Shown here: positions 1-7,474 of the stretch, piece by piece
Layout: every line of letters starts with the position of its first letter
How positions within the stretch are numbered: position 1 is the first letter of the stretch
Assembly: GCF_002222635.1 (NCBI RefSeq)
Contig: NZ_CP022415.1
Span: 3,508,446-3,572,445, forward strand
Origin: Pseudosulfitobacter pseudonitzschiae
GTDB taxonomy: Bacteria > Pseudomonadota > Alphaproteobacteria > Rhodobacterales > Rhodobacteraceae
Direction of reading: 5' to 3'
DNA length: 64,000 nt
The notes under the pieces: model-generated
Told to the model about the DNA's origin: nothing
Databases searched by the model: none
The model's input: only the letters and a program-made list of their open reading frames with translations
Position numbers and translations under genes: made by a program

Positions 1-263
1 CATGCCAGATAAGTCAGATAGACGATCGAGGCGATTTTGAGCACCGTGTTTACGACCGGATAGGCTTCGAATACCTGCACCAGGCCTGCGCCCACCAGCA
101 CGATCATCAGGACAAAACCCAGACCGACGCCCAGCATGTGCGGCACGGTCCGGCGAAAGCCGAAATTCGCACCCGAAGCCATCAGCATCAGGTTGTTCGG
201 ACCCGGCGTGATCGAACTGACAAGGGCAAAGGCCGCAAGGGCGAGGAGATTATCAAGTGTCAT
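1..263 (-). CDS. LysE/RhtB-family amino-acid exporter, N-terminal part (cut by window edge)
   Basis: The first 87 residues are present; the rest lies beyond the window start. The frame opens with a hydrophobic helix followed by the family motif TPGPNN (about residues 19-24) and a second hydrophobic stretch, which is typical of the LysE/RhtB inner-membrane family that exports amino acids or related metabolites. The gene is divergent from the Lrp-type regulator starting at 336, the standard arrangement in which an Lrp/AsnC protein controls its exporter in response to an amino acid. The substrate cannot be told from this fragment. Confidence 0.85.
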   Translation of the reverse strand, partial: MTLDNLLALAAFALVSSITPGPNNLMLMASGANFGFRRTVPHMLGVGLGFVLMIVLVGAGLVQVFEAYPVVNTVLKIASIVYLTYLA

Positions 264-289
264 GCACAATGAATGACGTTGATTGTCTG

Positions 290-305
290 GTTTGAAATTG
301 CAAAC
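290..305. promoter_or_regulatory. Dyad between lysE-like and lrp-like genes (candidate operator)
   Basis: GTTTGAAATTGCAAAC is a near-perfect inverted repeat centred on AATT, lying between the divergent exporter and regulator starts. AT-centred dyads of about 15 bp are usual for Lrp/AsnC regulators. Assignment to the adjacent Lrp protein is inference. Confidence 0.4.
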
Positions 306-335
306 TGCTTGCTGTGTCAGGAGATTGTGCAATTT

Positions 336-788
336 ATGACGAAACTGGATCAGAAAAACGAACGAATATTGCAAGAGTTGAGCCGCGATGGCCGTATCAG
401 CAATCTTGAGCTGGCTGATCGGGTGGGACTGTCGCCCTCGGCTTGCTTGCGCAGGGTGCAAGAGATGGAGCGCACGGGGCTGATCAAAGGCTATCGCGTG
501 GTGCTGGACCGCACGGCCTTGGGTACAGGATTCGTGGCCTATATCGGTGTGGGGCTGAGGGATCATACGAAAGCATCACAAGAGGCGTTCGAGCGCGCGA
601 TCTCACGCGCCCCCGAAGTGCGGGAGTGTCACAACACCACCGGCACCATCGAATATCTGCTGCGCGTCGAATGTGCCGATCTGCAAAGCTACAAGGCGTT
701 TCACACCGATATGTTGGGGGCACTGCCGCAAGTGAATGCGCTGACGTCCTATGTCGTGATGGGCTCGCCCAAGGATGAACGGGCGTGA
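336..788 (+). CDS. Lrp/AsnC-family transcriptional regulator
   Basis: This 150-residue protein has the usual Lrp architecture: an N-terminal winged HTH (KLDQKNERILQELSRDGRIS..., then LSPSACLRRVQEME as recognition helix) and a C-terminal RAM/ligand-binding domain containing VRECHNTTGTIEYLLRV. I chose the ATG at 336 because AGGAGA lies 11 bases upstream and the protein then starts where family members do; an in-frame ATG at 273 would add 21 residues overlapping the promoter region. It is divergent from the LysE exporter and probably controls it in response to an amino acid, which cannot be identified here. Confidence 0.85.
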   Translation: MTKLDQKNERILQELSRDGRISNLELADRVGLSPSACLRRVQEMERTGLIKGYRVVLDRTALGTGFVAYIGVGLRDHTKASQEAFERAISRAPEVRECHNTTGTIEYLLRVECADLQSYKAFHTDMLGALPQVNALTSYVVMGSPKDERA

Positions 789-794
789 GGGCGG

Positions 795-1250
795 TCAATC
801 AGCAGCTTGTGCGGTGATAGCGGCAAAGGTCTGGTCCAGTTCTGCCGTGATGGATTGCAGATCATTGCTGTAGTCCGCGAAGATGGACGAGGGAAGCTTG
901 TAGCTGAGCGTTGCTGTGCCTGTGGTGTTTTCCGTGACATAGACGCGAATCGGTGCCTCGATCATCGCGTGGGTGTCGATGTTCAGGATTTGCACCGCCA
1001 GCGCATTGTTGAACAGCCCGATCACCCGGTTTCCGGGGATGGCGATGCCACGGGCTGCTGCTGCATCTGTGGGGCCTGCTTCGGTGACGATGCCCATCCG
1101 GTGTACCTTCGCGGCGGTCTTCAGGTCTGCGATCACTTGGGCATAGGGTTTGTTGGTGGGTGTCACCACCCAGCCTTCGCGCGGCGTGATGTCGGTGACA
1201 TCAGCAAAGGCGGGCAGGGACAGCATCAAAAGTGCAACTATAAAACGCAT
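795..1250 (-). CDS. DUF302 family protein, exported
   Basis: This 151-residue protein begins with a signal-peptide-like segment (MRFIVALLMLSLPAFA) and then carries a DUF302 domain, seen in the pattern of a Lys-rich region followed by GPTDAAAARGIAIPGNRVIGLFNN and a P-I-R-V-Y-V strand. DUF302 proteins are small alpha/beta proteins of unknown biochemical role, often periplasmic. The start at 1250 is preferred to the in-frame ATG at 1313 because it places the signal peptide at the N-terminus. It converges on the lrp-like gene with only a few bases between their stops. Confidence 0.75.
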   Translation of the reverse strand: MRFIVALLMLSLPAFADVTDITPREGWVVTPTNKPYAQVIADLKTAAKVHRMGIVTEAGPTDAAAARGIAIPGNRVIGLFNNALAVQILNIDTHAMIEAPIRVYVTENTTGTATLSYKLPSSIFADYSNDLQSITAELDQTFAAITAQAAD

Positions 1251-1320
1251 GGCGCCTCGCTCATACTGCTGAGGCTTCTTTGGGGCACGGCTTGTGCCCC
1301 AATGTCTAATCACCTGTGCG

Positions 1321-2277
1321 TCAGCCGGTGATCATTTCGTATTGTTTGACCACAACTTCGGCCTGTTTGATCGACGCGATGTCAACCAGGCGGCCTTTGT
1401 AGACGGTGGCGCCTTCGCCGTTGGCTTTGGCCTGTTCCATTGCAGCCAGAATCTCGCGCGCTTCGGCAACCGCTCCGTCCGAGGGGGTGAAAACTTCGTT
1501 TGCCAGCGCAATCTGCTTGGGGTGGATGGCCCATTTGCCGACCATACCCAGCGTTGCCGATCGCAGTGCTTGTGCGCGAAAGCCGTCGTCGTCCGAAAAA
1601 TCGCCAAAGGGGCCATCAACCGGCAGCACCCCGTGCGTGCGGCAGGCGGCAACAATAGCGGCCTGCGCCCAGTGCCACGGGTCGGACCAGTGTTTCGCCC
1701 CGTCGCGCAGCATGTAGTAGTTTTCCTGCGTGCCGCCGATGCCGGTGGTCTGCATCCCCATCGACGCGGCAAAGTCGGCTGCCCCCAGGCTCATCGCGAC
1801 AAGACGGGGTGATGATGCGGCGATTTCTTCCACATGGGCGATACCGGCGGCGGATTCGATGATGACCTCGAAGTTGATTTTCTTGGTGCGCCCCTTGGCG
1901 GCTTCAACCGCGGTGACCAGCGCATCGACGGCGTAGACGTCGGCGGCACAGCCCACTTTGGGGATCATGATCTGGTCCAGACGTTCGCCCGACTGTTCCA
2001 GCAGATCGACCACATCGCGGTACCAATAGGGCGTATCAAGGCCGTTGATCCGTACCGACAGCGTTTTGGTGCCCCAGTCATGTCCGGAAATCGCCTGAAT
2101 GATATTGGCGCGAGCGGCGTCCTTGTCCGATGGGGCAACGCTGTCTTCGAGGTCCATGTTGATCACATCGGCCTCGGAGGCGGCCATTTTGGCGAACAGC
2201 TTGGTGTTCGAGCCGGGGCCGAAAAGCTGGCAGCGGTTGGGGCGGGCGGGGGGCGTAGGCTGAAGGCGGAAGCTCAT
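1321..2277 (-). CDS. mcl1: L-malyl-CoA / beta-methylmalyl-CoA lyase
   Basis: The 318-residue protein matches what I know of Rhodobacter sphaeroides Mcl1 almost throughout, including the opening MSFRLQPTPPARPNRCQLFGPG, the LEDSVAP segment, FEVIIESAAGI, and GMVGKWAIHPKQ. The family (CitE-like, TIM barrel, Mg-dependent) cleaves malyl-CoA to acetyl-CoA plus glyoxylate and beta-methylmalyl-CoA to propionyl-CoA plus glyoxylate, a step of the ethylmalonyl-CoA pathway for assimilating C2 compounds. The conserved acidic residues for metal and CoA-ester binding (LEDSV; EVIIE) are present. It is divergent from the dgcN operon, sharing a 282-base intergenic region. Confidence 0.95.
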   Translation of the reverse strand: MSFRLQPTPPARPNRCQLFGPGSNTKLFAKMAASEADVINMDLEDSVAPSDKDAARANIIQAISGHDWGTKTLSVRINGLDTPYWYRDVVDLLEQSGERLDQIMIPKVGCAADVYAVDALVTAVEAAKGRTKKINFEVIIESAAGIAHVEEIAASSPRLVAMSLGAADFAASMGMQTTGIGGTQENYYMLRDGAKHWSDPWHWAQAAIVAACRTHGVLPVDGPFGDFSDDDGFRAQALRSATLGMVGKWAIHPKQIALANEVFTPSDGAVAEAREILAAMEQAKANGEGATVYKGRLVDIASIKQAEVVVKQYEMITG

Positions 2278-2408
2278 CTGCGGACCTTTCGGAGTAATTT
2301 TATTGCGTAATCATTGGGTTTAGCAGGTATTAAATTACGCCGCCTTTCGCAAGGTTCATTTTGCAGCTGCAGCAAATGTGCGCTGTGGGCAGCGGTTAGA
2401 GAGTGGGC

Positions 2409-2444
2409 ATTTCTTCGAAAATACCGATAGTCTTTCGAAGAAAT
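2409..2444. promoter_or_regulatory. Perfect 12-bp inverted repeat upstream of dgcN (candidate operator)
   Basis: ATTTCTTCGAAA (2409-2420) and its exact reverse complement TTTCGAAGAAAT (2433-2444) are separated by 12 bases. Each arm contains the palindrome TTCGAA, and the two TTCGAA centres are 20 bp apart, about two helical turns. It lies about 115 bases upstream of dgcN and 130 bases upstream of mcl1, so it could serve either direction. The cognate regulator is not obvious; no regulator gene adjoins it. Confidence 0.5.
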
Positions 2445-2559
2445 ATGTTGAATTGGCCTGACACGCGCCGAGTTTCGTACCAAGTTGTGCTGGATTTTGC
2501 TCAGTATCAGGGCAAAGCGGCCAAGGCCCGCGACACTCATGACCAAAAGGACTGCTAAA

Positions 2560-3561
2560 ATGATCAAGACACCCTATCTGCTGTTCCTCGGCGATGCACC
2601 CGACCAACTGGCCGCAAAAGTGGCACAAGGCATCAAGGACTGGCGGCCAGATAACGCGGTTGGGCAGTTTCGCATGGATGGCTGCGGTGCGGACGTGAAG
2701 CTGACGGACATGACTTTGCAGCAGGGTCTGGAAGCCGGTGCCAAAACGCTGGTCATTGGCGTGGCCAATCGCGGCGGCCTGATTTCGAAAGCATGGAAAG
2801 AAGTGCTGATCGCGGCGCTGGAAGCGGGCTATGATCTGGCCAGCGGCCTGCACAACCTGCTGGAGGACGAGCCTGAGTTGGTCGCTGCAGCCGAGAAATA
2901 TGGCCGCGAACTGCACGACGTGCGGGTGCCATCGGTGGAATACCCCATCGCCAACGGTGAAAAGCGCACCGGTAAACGCGTGCTGGCCGTGGGCACCGAC
3001 TGTTCGGTTGGCAAAATGTATACCGCACTTGCGCTGGACGAAGCGATGCGCGCCAAAGGCATGAAAAGCACCTTTCGCGCCACGGGCCAGACCGGCATCC
3101 TGATCACCGGCGAGGGCGTACCGTTGGACGCGGTTGTCGCCGACTTTATGGCCGGTTCGATCGAATATCTGTCGCCCGATAATGAGCCAGACCACTGGGA
3201 CGTGATCGAAGGGCAGGGCAGCCTGTTTCACGTCAGCTATTCCGGCGTGACGCTGGCGCTGATCCACGGCGGCCAGCCCGACGCGCTGATCGTCTGCCAC
3301 GAGCCGACACGCAAACATATGCGCGGACTGCCAAGCTATACGCCGCCCAGCATCGGTCAGGTCAGCGAACTGGCCTTGGCGCTGGCCAAGGTTGCGAACG
3401 CGGACTGCAAGGTTGTGGGCATTTCAGTGAACACGCAGCATATGGGCGAAGAAGAAGCGCGCGCCTATCTGGCCGAGCTTGAGGCAGAATACGGCATGCC
3501 CGCCGTCGATCCGTTCCGCCACGGGGCCGAGCGGCTGGCCGATGCGCTGGAAGCCTTGTAA
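2560..3561 (+). CDS. dgcN: DUF1611-family protein, D-glutamate N-acetyltransferase DgcN
   Basis: This 333-residue DUF1611 protein has an N-terminal Rossmann-like domain and a P-loop-like segment GTDCSVGKMYT at residues 145-155. In marine Proteobacteria a DUF1611 protein (DgcN) together with an enolase-superfamily partner (DgcA) forms a D-glutamate catabolic pathway in which DgcN N-acetylates D-Glu and DgcA racemises the product. The immediate neighbour here is such an enolase-superfamily gene, which supports the assignment. I chose the ATG at 2560 because AAAAGGA lies 8 bases upstream; an in-frame ATG at 2539 lacks this. It is the first gene of an apparent three-gene operon with dgcA and a D-amino-acid transaminase. 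Confidence 0.8.
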   Translation: MIKTPYLLFLGDAPDQLAAKVAQGIKDWRPDNAVGQFRMDGCGADVKLTDMTLQQGLEAGAKTLVIGVANRGGLISKAWKEVLIAALEAGYDLASGLHNLLEDEPELVAAAEKYGRELHDVRVPSVEYPIANGEKRTGKRVLAVGTDCSVGKMYTALALDEAMRAKGMKSTFRATGQTGILITGEGVPLDAVVADFMAGSIEYLSPDNEPDHWDVIEGQGSLFHVSYSGVTLALIHGGQPDALIVCHEPTRKHMRGLPSYTPPSIGQVSELALALAKVANADCKVVGISVNTQHMGEEEARAYLAELEAEYGMPAVDPFRHGAERLADALEAL

Positions 3562-3587
3562 GTTGCGCCTGTGGCTGGGGGCAGGAG

Positions 3588-3619
3588 CCTCCGGCGGGAG
3601 TTTTTCCGGCAAGATGAAG
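3588..3619 (+). repeat. Dispersed intergenic repeat, copy A
   Basis: CCTCCGGCGGGAG is followed by a T-rich tract and GGCAAGATGAAG. Related copies occur at 5488-5520 (same strand) and 16047-16077 (opposite strand). The shared core is GAGTTT, then about four variable bases, then GGCAAGATGAA. In this copy the last bases lie directly upstream of dgcA and contribute the AAGG used as its ribosome-binding site. Confidence 0.65.
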
Positions 3620-3626
3620 GTGATGT

Positions 3627-4592
3627 ATGCGCATTGATGTAACGCGGGATGTGTTCCAGCTGGCACAGGTTTTTACAATTGCGCGGGGGTCGCGGACCGA
3701 AGCGCAGGTGCTGACCGTGCGGATCAGTGATGGCGATGCAGTTGGTGTGGGCGAATGTGTGCCCTATGCCCGGTATGGCGAAACGCTGGACAGCGTGACG
3801 GCCCAGATCGAAGGGCTGCCAGCGGATATTTCGCGGATGGCGCTCTATGATCTGTTGCCCGCAGGGGCGGCGCGCAACGCGGTCGATTGCGCGTTGTGGG
3901 ATATCGAGGCAAAGCGTACGGGCAAACGGGTGTGGGAGCTGGCGGGGCTGGCAAAGCCGGGGCCGGAGATTACCGCCTATACCCTGTCGCTGGACAGCCC
4001 GGAGGCGATGCAGGCGCAGGCGGCAAAGAATGCCTTTCGACCGCTGCTGAAGATTAAGCTGGGCACGCCCGATGATATGCCCCGGCTCGAAGCCGTGCGG
4101 GCAGGCGCGCCCGATGCGCGGATCATCGTCGATGCCAACGAGGGCTGGTCCGCCGAAGTTTACGCCGATCTTGCCCCGCATTTGGTTCGGCTGGGTGTGC
4201 AATTGGTCGAACAGCCGCTGCCCGCAGGTGAAGATGAGGCCCTGACCGGCATGGCGCGGCCTGTGCCGGTGTGCGCCGATGAAAGCTGCCATGATCGCGG
4301 ATCACTGCCGCATCTGAAGGGCAAATATGATGTGGTGAACATCAAGCTGGACAAGACCGGCGGGTTGACCGAGGCGCTGGCTCTGCGCGATGCGGCGCTG
4401 GCCGAAGGTTACCGCGTGATGGTCGGCTGCATGGTCGGGTCGTCGCTGGCGATGGCCCCTGCAACACTAGTGGCGCAGGGGGCCGAGGTTGTAGACCTTG
4501 ACGGGCCGCTTCTGTTGGCCGAAGACCGCGATGAACCTTTGATTTTTGACGCCGCTGGGGTGCATCCCCCCAGTGCGAAACTATGGGGATGA
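3627..4592 (+). CDS. dgcA: Enolase-superfamily racemase/epimerase, N-acetyl-D-glutamate racemase DgcA
   Basis: This 321-residue protein belongs to the muconate-lactonizing/dipeptide-epimerase branch of the enolase superfamily. The catalytic KxK pair is K142/K144 (LLKIKLG), the metal ligands are D169 (VDANEGW), E195 (VEQPL) and D218 (CADES), and the opposite general base is K240 or K243 (NIKLDKTGG). This two-lysine arrangement is that of racemases and epimerases. Its place directly after dgcN points to the N-acetyl-D-glutamate racemase of the D-glutamate pathway; a dipeptide (Ala-Glu) epimerase is the alternative. The SD AAGG at 3617-3620 comes from the end of the dispersed repeat. Confidence 0.75.
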   Translation: MRIDVTRDVFQLAQVFTIARGSRTEAQVLTVRISDGDAVGVGECVPYARYGETLDSVTAQIEGLPADISRMALYDLLPAGAARNAVDCALWDIEAKRTGKRVWELAGLAKPGPEITAYTLSLDSPEAMQAQAAKNAFRPLLKIKLGTPDDMPRLEAVRAGAPDARIIVDANEGWSAEVYADLAPHLVRLGVQLVEQPLPAGEDEALTGMARPVPVCADESCHDRGSLPHLKGKYDVVNIKLDKTGGLTEALALRDAALAEGYRVMVGCMVGSSLAMAPATLVAQGAEVVDLDGPLLLAEDRDEPLIFDAAGVHPPSAKLWG

Positions 4593-4597
4593 TGCAC

Positions 4598-5458
4598 ATG
4601 CGTACTGTTTATGTGAACGGCGACTACCTGTCTGAGGACGAGGCGAAAGTGTCAATTTTTGATCGCGGCTTTCTGATGGCTGATGGCGTCTATGAGGTGA
4701 CCAGCGTGCTGGACGGCAAGCTGATCGACTTTGACGGACATGCGGTGCGATTGCAGCGGTCGCTGGACGAGTTGGACATGAAAAACCCGATCAGCAAGGA
4801 AGACCTGCTGGAAGTGCACCGCGAGTTGGTGCGGGTGAACGAAATTAACGAGGGCATGATCTATCTGCAGATCACGCGCGGCGCGCCGTCTGATCGCGAC
4901 TTTGCGTTTCCCGATCCTGAAACGGTGCCGTGTACGGTTGTTCTGTTTACTCAGAACAAACCGGGTCTGGCCGCAAATCCGGTGGCGCAAAAGGGCATCA
5001 AGGTTATCAGCATCGAAGACATCCGGTGGGGCCGGCGCGACATCAAGACGGTGCAACTGCTTTACCCGTCGATGGGCAAGATGATGGCCAAGGCCGCTGG
5101 CGTTGATGACGCATGGATGGTGAAAGAGGGATATGTGACCGAAGGCACCAGCAACAACGCTTATATCGTCAAAGGCGGCAAGATCATCACCCGCCCCAAG
5201 ACCAACGATATTCTGCACGGGATCACCCGTGCCGCCGTTCTGCGATTTGCCGAAGAGGCGCAGATGACCGTGGAAGAGCGCAACTTTACCATCGAAGAGG
5301 CGCAGGATGCCGATGAGGCATTCATCACCTCGGCAAGCGCCTTTGTTATGCCCGTGGTCGAGATCGACGGTGCGCAAATTGGTGACGGCAAGCCCGGTTC
5401 GGTCGCGCCACGCCTGCGCGAAATCTATCTGGAAGAAAGCCGCAAGGTCGCGATCTAA
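4598..5458 (+). CDS. dat: D-amino-acid transaminase (PLP fold type IV)
   Basis: The 286-residue protein has the fold-type IV signature: FDRGFLMADGVYEV near the N-terminus, the PLP-binding lysine K150 in RRDIKTVQLL, and EGTSNNAYIV further on. The family moves the amino group of D-amino acids (D-Ala, D-Glu) between keto acids. I chose the ATG at 4598 because GGGGA lies 8 bases upstream and the protein starts like its relatives; ATGs at 4583, 4589 and 4592 are in frame but overlap the dgcA stop. Behind dgcN-dgcA it would interconvert D-amino acids with D-Glu, feeding the N-acetylation route. A branched-chain or aminodeoxychorismate lyase role is less likely. Confidence 0.82.
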   Translation: MRTVYVNGDYLSEDEAKVSIFDRGFLMADGVYEVTSVLDGKLIDFDGHAVRLQRSLDELDMKNPISKEDLLEVHRELVRVNEINEGMIYLQITRGAPSDRDFAFPDPETVPCTVVLFTQNKPGLAANPVAQKGIKVISIEDIRWGRRDIKTVQLLYPSMGKMMAKAAGVDDAWMVKEGYVTEGTSNNAYIVKGGKIITRPKTNDILHGITRAAVLRFAEEAQMTVEERNFTIEEAQDADEAFITSASAFVMPVVEIDGAQIGDGKPGSVAPRLREIYLEESRKVAI

Positions 5459-5487
5459 AGGTCAGCTTCCGCCCGGTTGCCATCCGA

Positions 5488-5520
5488 CCCTTCGGGGAGA
5501 GTTTATTTGGCAAGATGAAA
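5488..5520 (+). repeat. Dispersed intergenic repeat, copy B
   Basis: The stretch CCCTTCGGGGAGAG followed by TTTATTTGGCAAGATGAAA matches copy A (3588-3619) and the reverse complement of copy C (16047-16077). It sits just downstream of the D-amino-acid transaminase stop, so the dgc operon has one copy inside it and one at its end. Confidence 0.6.
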
Positions 5521-5581
5521 ACACATCGTCGCGGCGCAGGCGTATGTGGTCCAAATAATTTTCCCTGACAGGGCGGGTTGC

Positions 5582-6211
5582 CTATATCAGGGCGCTTGGG
5601 CGCGCTTTGATCGCCTCGTACCAGCGCAGCATGTTCGGCGTATCTTCTGTTACGCCCATTTTGATGACGCGAGCAAAGTCGCTGAACACAAAGGCCGAGA
5701 TATCGGCAAAGGTAAACATGTCACCGGCCAGATAGGCGCTGTTGTCCAGCCGCTGTTCCAGCATCTCTTTGAACAGAGTCACCCGCACCCGTCCGCGTTC
5801 TGCCAGTTGCGGGATTTGCTTGAAGTTTGCAGGCCCCGGAATGGCGCGGTCTTTTAAATGCGGGTTTGTGTTGCGCAACACTTCTGCCACGGCTGTGGCC
5901 CCCTGACTTTCGCAGATGGCGTTCCATTGCAGGATTTCCGCGCGTTCGTCGGGTGTCGTGCCGATCAGCGGCGGTTCTGGGTGCATGTCTTCAAGGTACA
6001 TCGCAATTGCGAGGTTTTCGGTCAGCGTGGTACCCGCATTGGTGATCAACACCGGCAGGGTGGCGCGCGGATTAACCTTGCGGAACGCGTCGCCCAGTTG
6101 TTCGTCCTTGGCGATCGAAATGTCGTGGGTTTCGGGCGTCAGCCCCTTCTCTGCCAGAAACATCCGCGCGCGGCGCGGGCTGGGGGCGGTGGAACAGTCG
6201 TAAAAGATCAT
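5582..6211 (-). CDS. Glutathione S-transferase family protein
   Basis: The 209-residue protein has a thioredoxin-like N-terminal domain (MIFYDCSTAPSPRRARMFLAEKGL) ending in the cis-proline and TENLAIAMYLEDMHP glutathione-binding region (about residues 52-75), then an all-helical C-terminal domain with MFTFADISAF, the N-capping box typical of GSTs. The substrate is not predictable. Three bases separate it from the OsmC gene upstream on the same strand, so the two are likely cotranscribed, consistent with thiol or electrophile defence. Confidence 0.85.
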   Translation of the reverse strand: MIFYDCSTAPSPRRARMFLAEKGLTPETHDISIAKDEQLGDAFRKVNPRATLPVLITNAGTTLTENLAIAMYLEDMHPEPPLIGTTPDERAEILQWNAICESQGATAVAEVLRNTNPHLKDRAIPGPANFKQIPQLAERGRVRVTLFKEMLEQRLDNSAYLAGDMFTFADISAFVFSDFARVIKMGVTEDTPNMLRWYEAIKARPSALI

Positions 6212-6214
6212 GGC

Positions 6215-6808
6215 TCAGCCCTCGCGGTTGATGGTTTCGACGCCGTTGTGCACCAGACGCGTCGACCACGGGATCGGGTTGCGTAGTGCAAAGTGGGCCA
6301 TGCAGGCGCCCTCGGCCTCGTCCAGCAACTCCTGAATGCGTTCCCGCGGTTCCGGGCTGTCGATAAGCACGTGGGTCTCGACCATCTCGGTCTCGCCTTC
6401 GGTGGTATGGCCCATGTCGCGCATGGTGCCGAGGTTGGTTTTGAACCGCACGCGCTGTTCCAGACGCAGCGATGTGATCTGGATATTGCGGGCGGTGTAG
6501 ATGTCGGTGAGATGGGTCATCAGGCAAAAGCCGATGCCCGCGCAGAAATAAGCCAGCGGCGGCGGTGCTGTATCATCGCCCACCGGTGTCTGTTCGTCAC
6601 AATATAGCTGCAGCGGCGAAAATCCGGGGATGTTCACTTGCACCGTGCCGGTTTTCTTCTGGCGACCTGTGGCTTCGGCCACAAGGTTCACTTCGAAATA
6701 CAACGGTTCGGGTGGGTGGCCCTTTTTGAACGGGCTGGGGGTGTATTGAGTGGTTTGCGGCTGCGCATCGGCGCGGTTGCCCACGTGGTATTGGTTTGTT
6801 TCGGTCAT
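6215..6808 (-). CDS. OsmC-family protein
   Basis: This 197-residue protein has the OsmC fold pattern: a beta-rich N-terminal half, a central helix with a cysteine (YFCAGIGFCLMTHL), and a second cysteine in the C-terminal helix (EAEGACMAHFAL). OsmC/Ohr proteins reduce organic hydroperoxides with paired cysteines, but the family is broad and the exact cysteine spacing here is not that of classical Ohr. It is followed by the GST gene in an apparent operon. Confidence 0.75.
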   Translation of the reverse strand: MTETNQYHVGNRADAQPQTTQYTPSPFKKGHPPEPLYFEVNLVAEATGRQKKTGTVQVNIPGFSPLQLYCDEQTPVGDDTAPPPLAYFCAGIGFCLMTHLTDIYTARNIQITSLRLEQRVRFKTNLGTMRDMGHTTEGETEMVETHVLIDSPEPRERIQELLDEAEGACMAHFALRNPIPWSTRLVHNGVETINREG

Positions 6809-6898
6809 CTGTGTCCTCCCCGACAGTGCGGGAAGGGTGTCTTGATGCAGGGCGCTTGTCCAGTCACGATGGCGCAGGCCGTTGCGACGGAAACCGTC

Positions 6899-7213
6899 TC
6901 AGGATTTGTCGGTAACGTTGCGGGCAAAGGCCTGTTTGAAATCGGCCTGCTGGGCGCTGGAGGCGTCGGACTGGAAGTTGGCTTTCCAGTCGTCCATCGT
7001 CATACCGTAAAACGCCTCGCGGCCTTCGTCCTTAGTCATGTCGATGCCTCGTTCGTTTGCGGCCTCTTGATACCAGCGCGACAGGCAATTGCGGCAGAAA
7101 CCGGCCAGATTCATCATGTCGATATTCTGTACGTCGGTGCGGTTTTGCATCAGATGTTGCTGCAAACGGCGAAACGCTGCGGCTTCAAGTTCGATGCGGG
7201 TTTGTTCGTCCAT
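6899..7213 (-). CDS. DUF1244 family protein
   Basis: This 104-residue protein matches the DUF1244 family, small helical proteins common in alpha- and gammaproteobacteria, with the signature NLAGFCRNCLSRWY (paired cysteines, possible metal or redox site) and FYGMTMDDWK. Its function is unknown. The start at 7213 matches family length; an upstream in-frame ATG at 7285 would add 24 residues with no similarity to the family. Confidence 0.8.
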   Translation of the reverse strand: MDEQTRIELEAAAFRRLQQHLMQNRTDVQNIDMMNLAGFCRNCLSRWYQEAANERGIDMTKDEGREAFYGMTMDDWKANFQSDASSAQQADFKQAFARNVTDKS

Positions 7214-7345
7214 GGGGCGGTGTCCTCTGTGGTCTGCTATTTGCACAATTGGACCCATTGTCGGTCGCTTCAACGTAAGGCGCAAGCAGCCGTGCGGGTA
7301 TCGCGGGGGATTTGACGGTAAGCACGCCCCGATTTTAGCGCGGTG

Positions 7346-7360
7346 ACGTTCATAACGTCG
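7346..7360. promoter_or_regulatory. Short palindrome upstream of pyk
   Basis: GACGTTCATAACGTC is a perfect 6+6 palindrome with a 3-base spacer about 115 bases upstream of pyk. It is a possible operator; no regulator is assigned. Confidence 0.3.
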
Positions 7361-7390
7361 TCATTCTTTGCTTCTAGGTGCAGGTCAGTT

Positions 7391-7417
7391 GTTATTGCGC
7401 CCAAACTGGGCAATAAC
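7391..7417. promoter_or_regulatory. Interrupted inverted repeat upstream of pyk
   Basis: GTTATT and GCCCA on the left pair with TGGGC and AATAAC on the right around a 3-base centre, with two unpaired bases in the left arm. It lies about 58 bases upstream of the pyk start, so it could be an operator for carbon-dependent control or a hairpin in the leader RNA. Confidence 0.4.
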
Positions 7418-7474
7418 GGTTGAAATGGCCTGCGGTTACCGCATGAACACTCTGAGAGAAAAGGTTAGCGCTAA

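Noticed and set aside
2356..3318. Minus-strand open frame of 320 codons opposite dgcN
   Set aside because: Antisense shadow running through the divergent promoter region; no recognisable protein.
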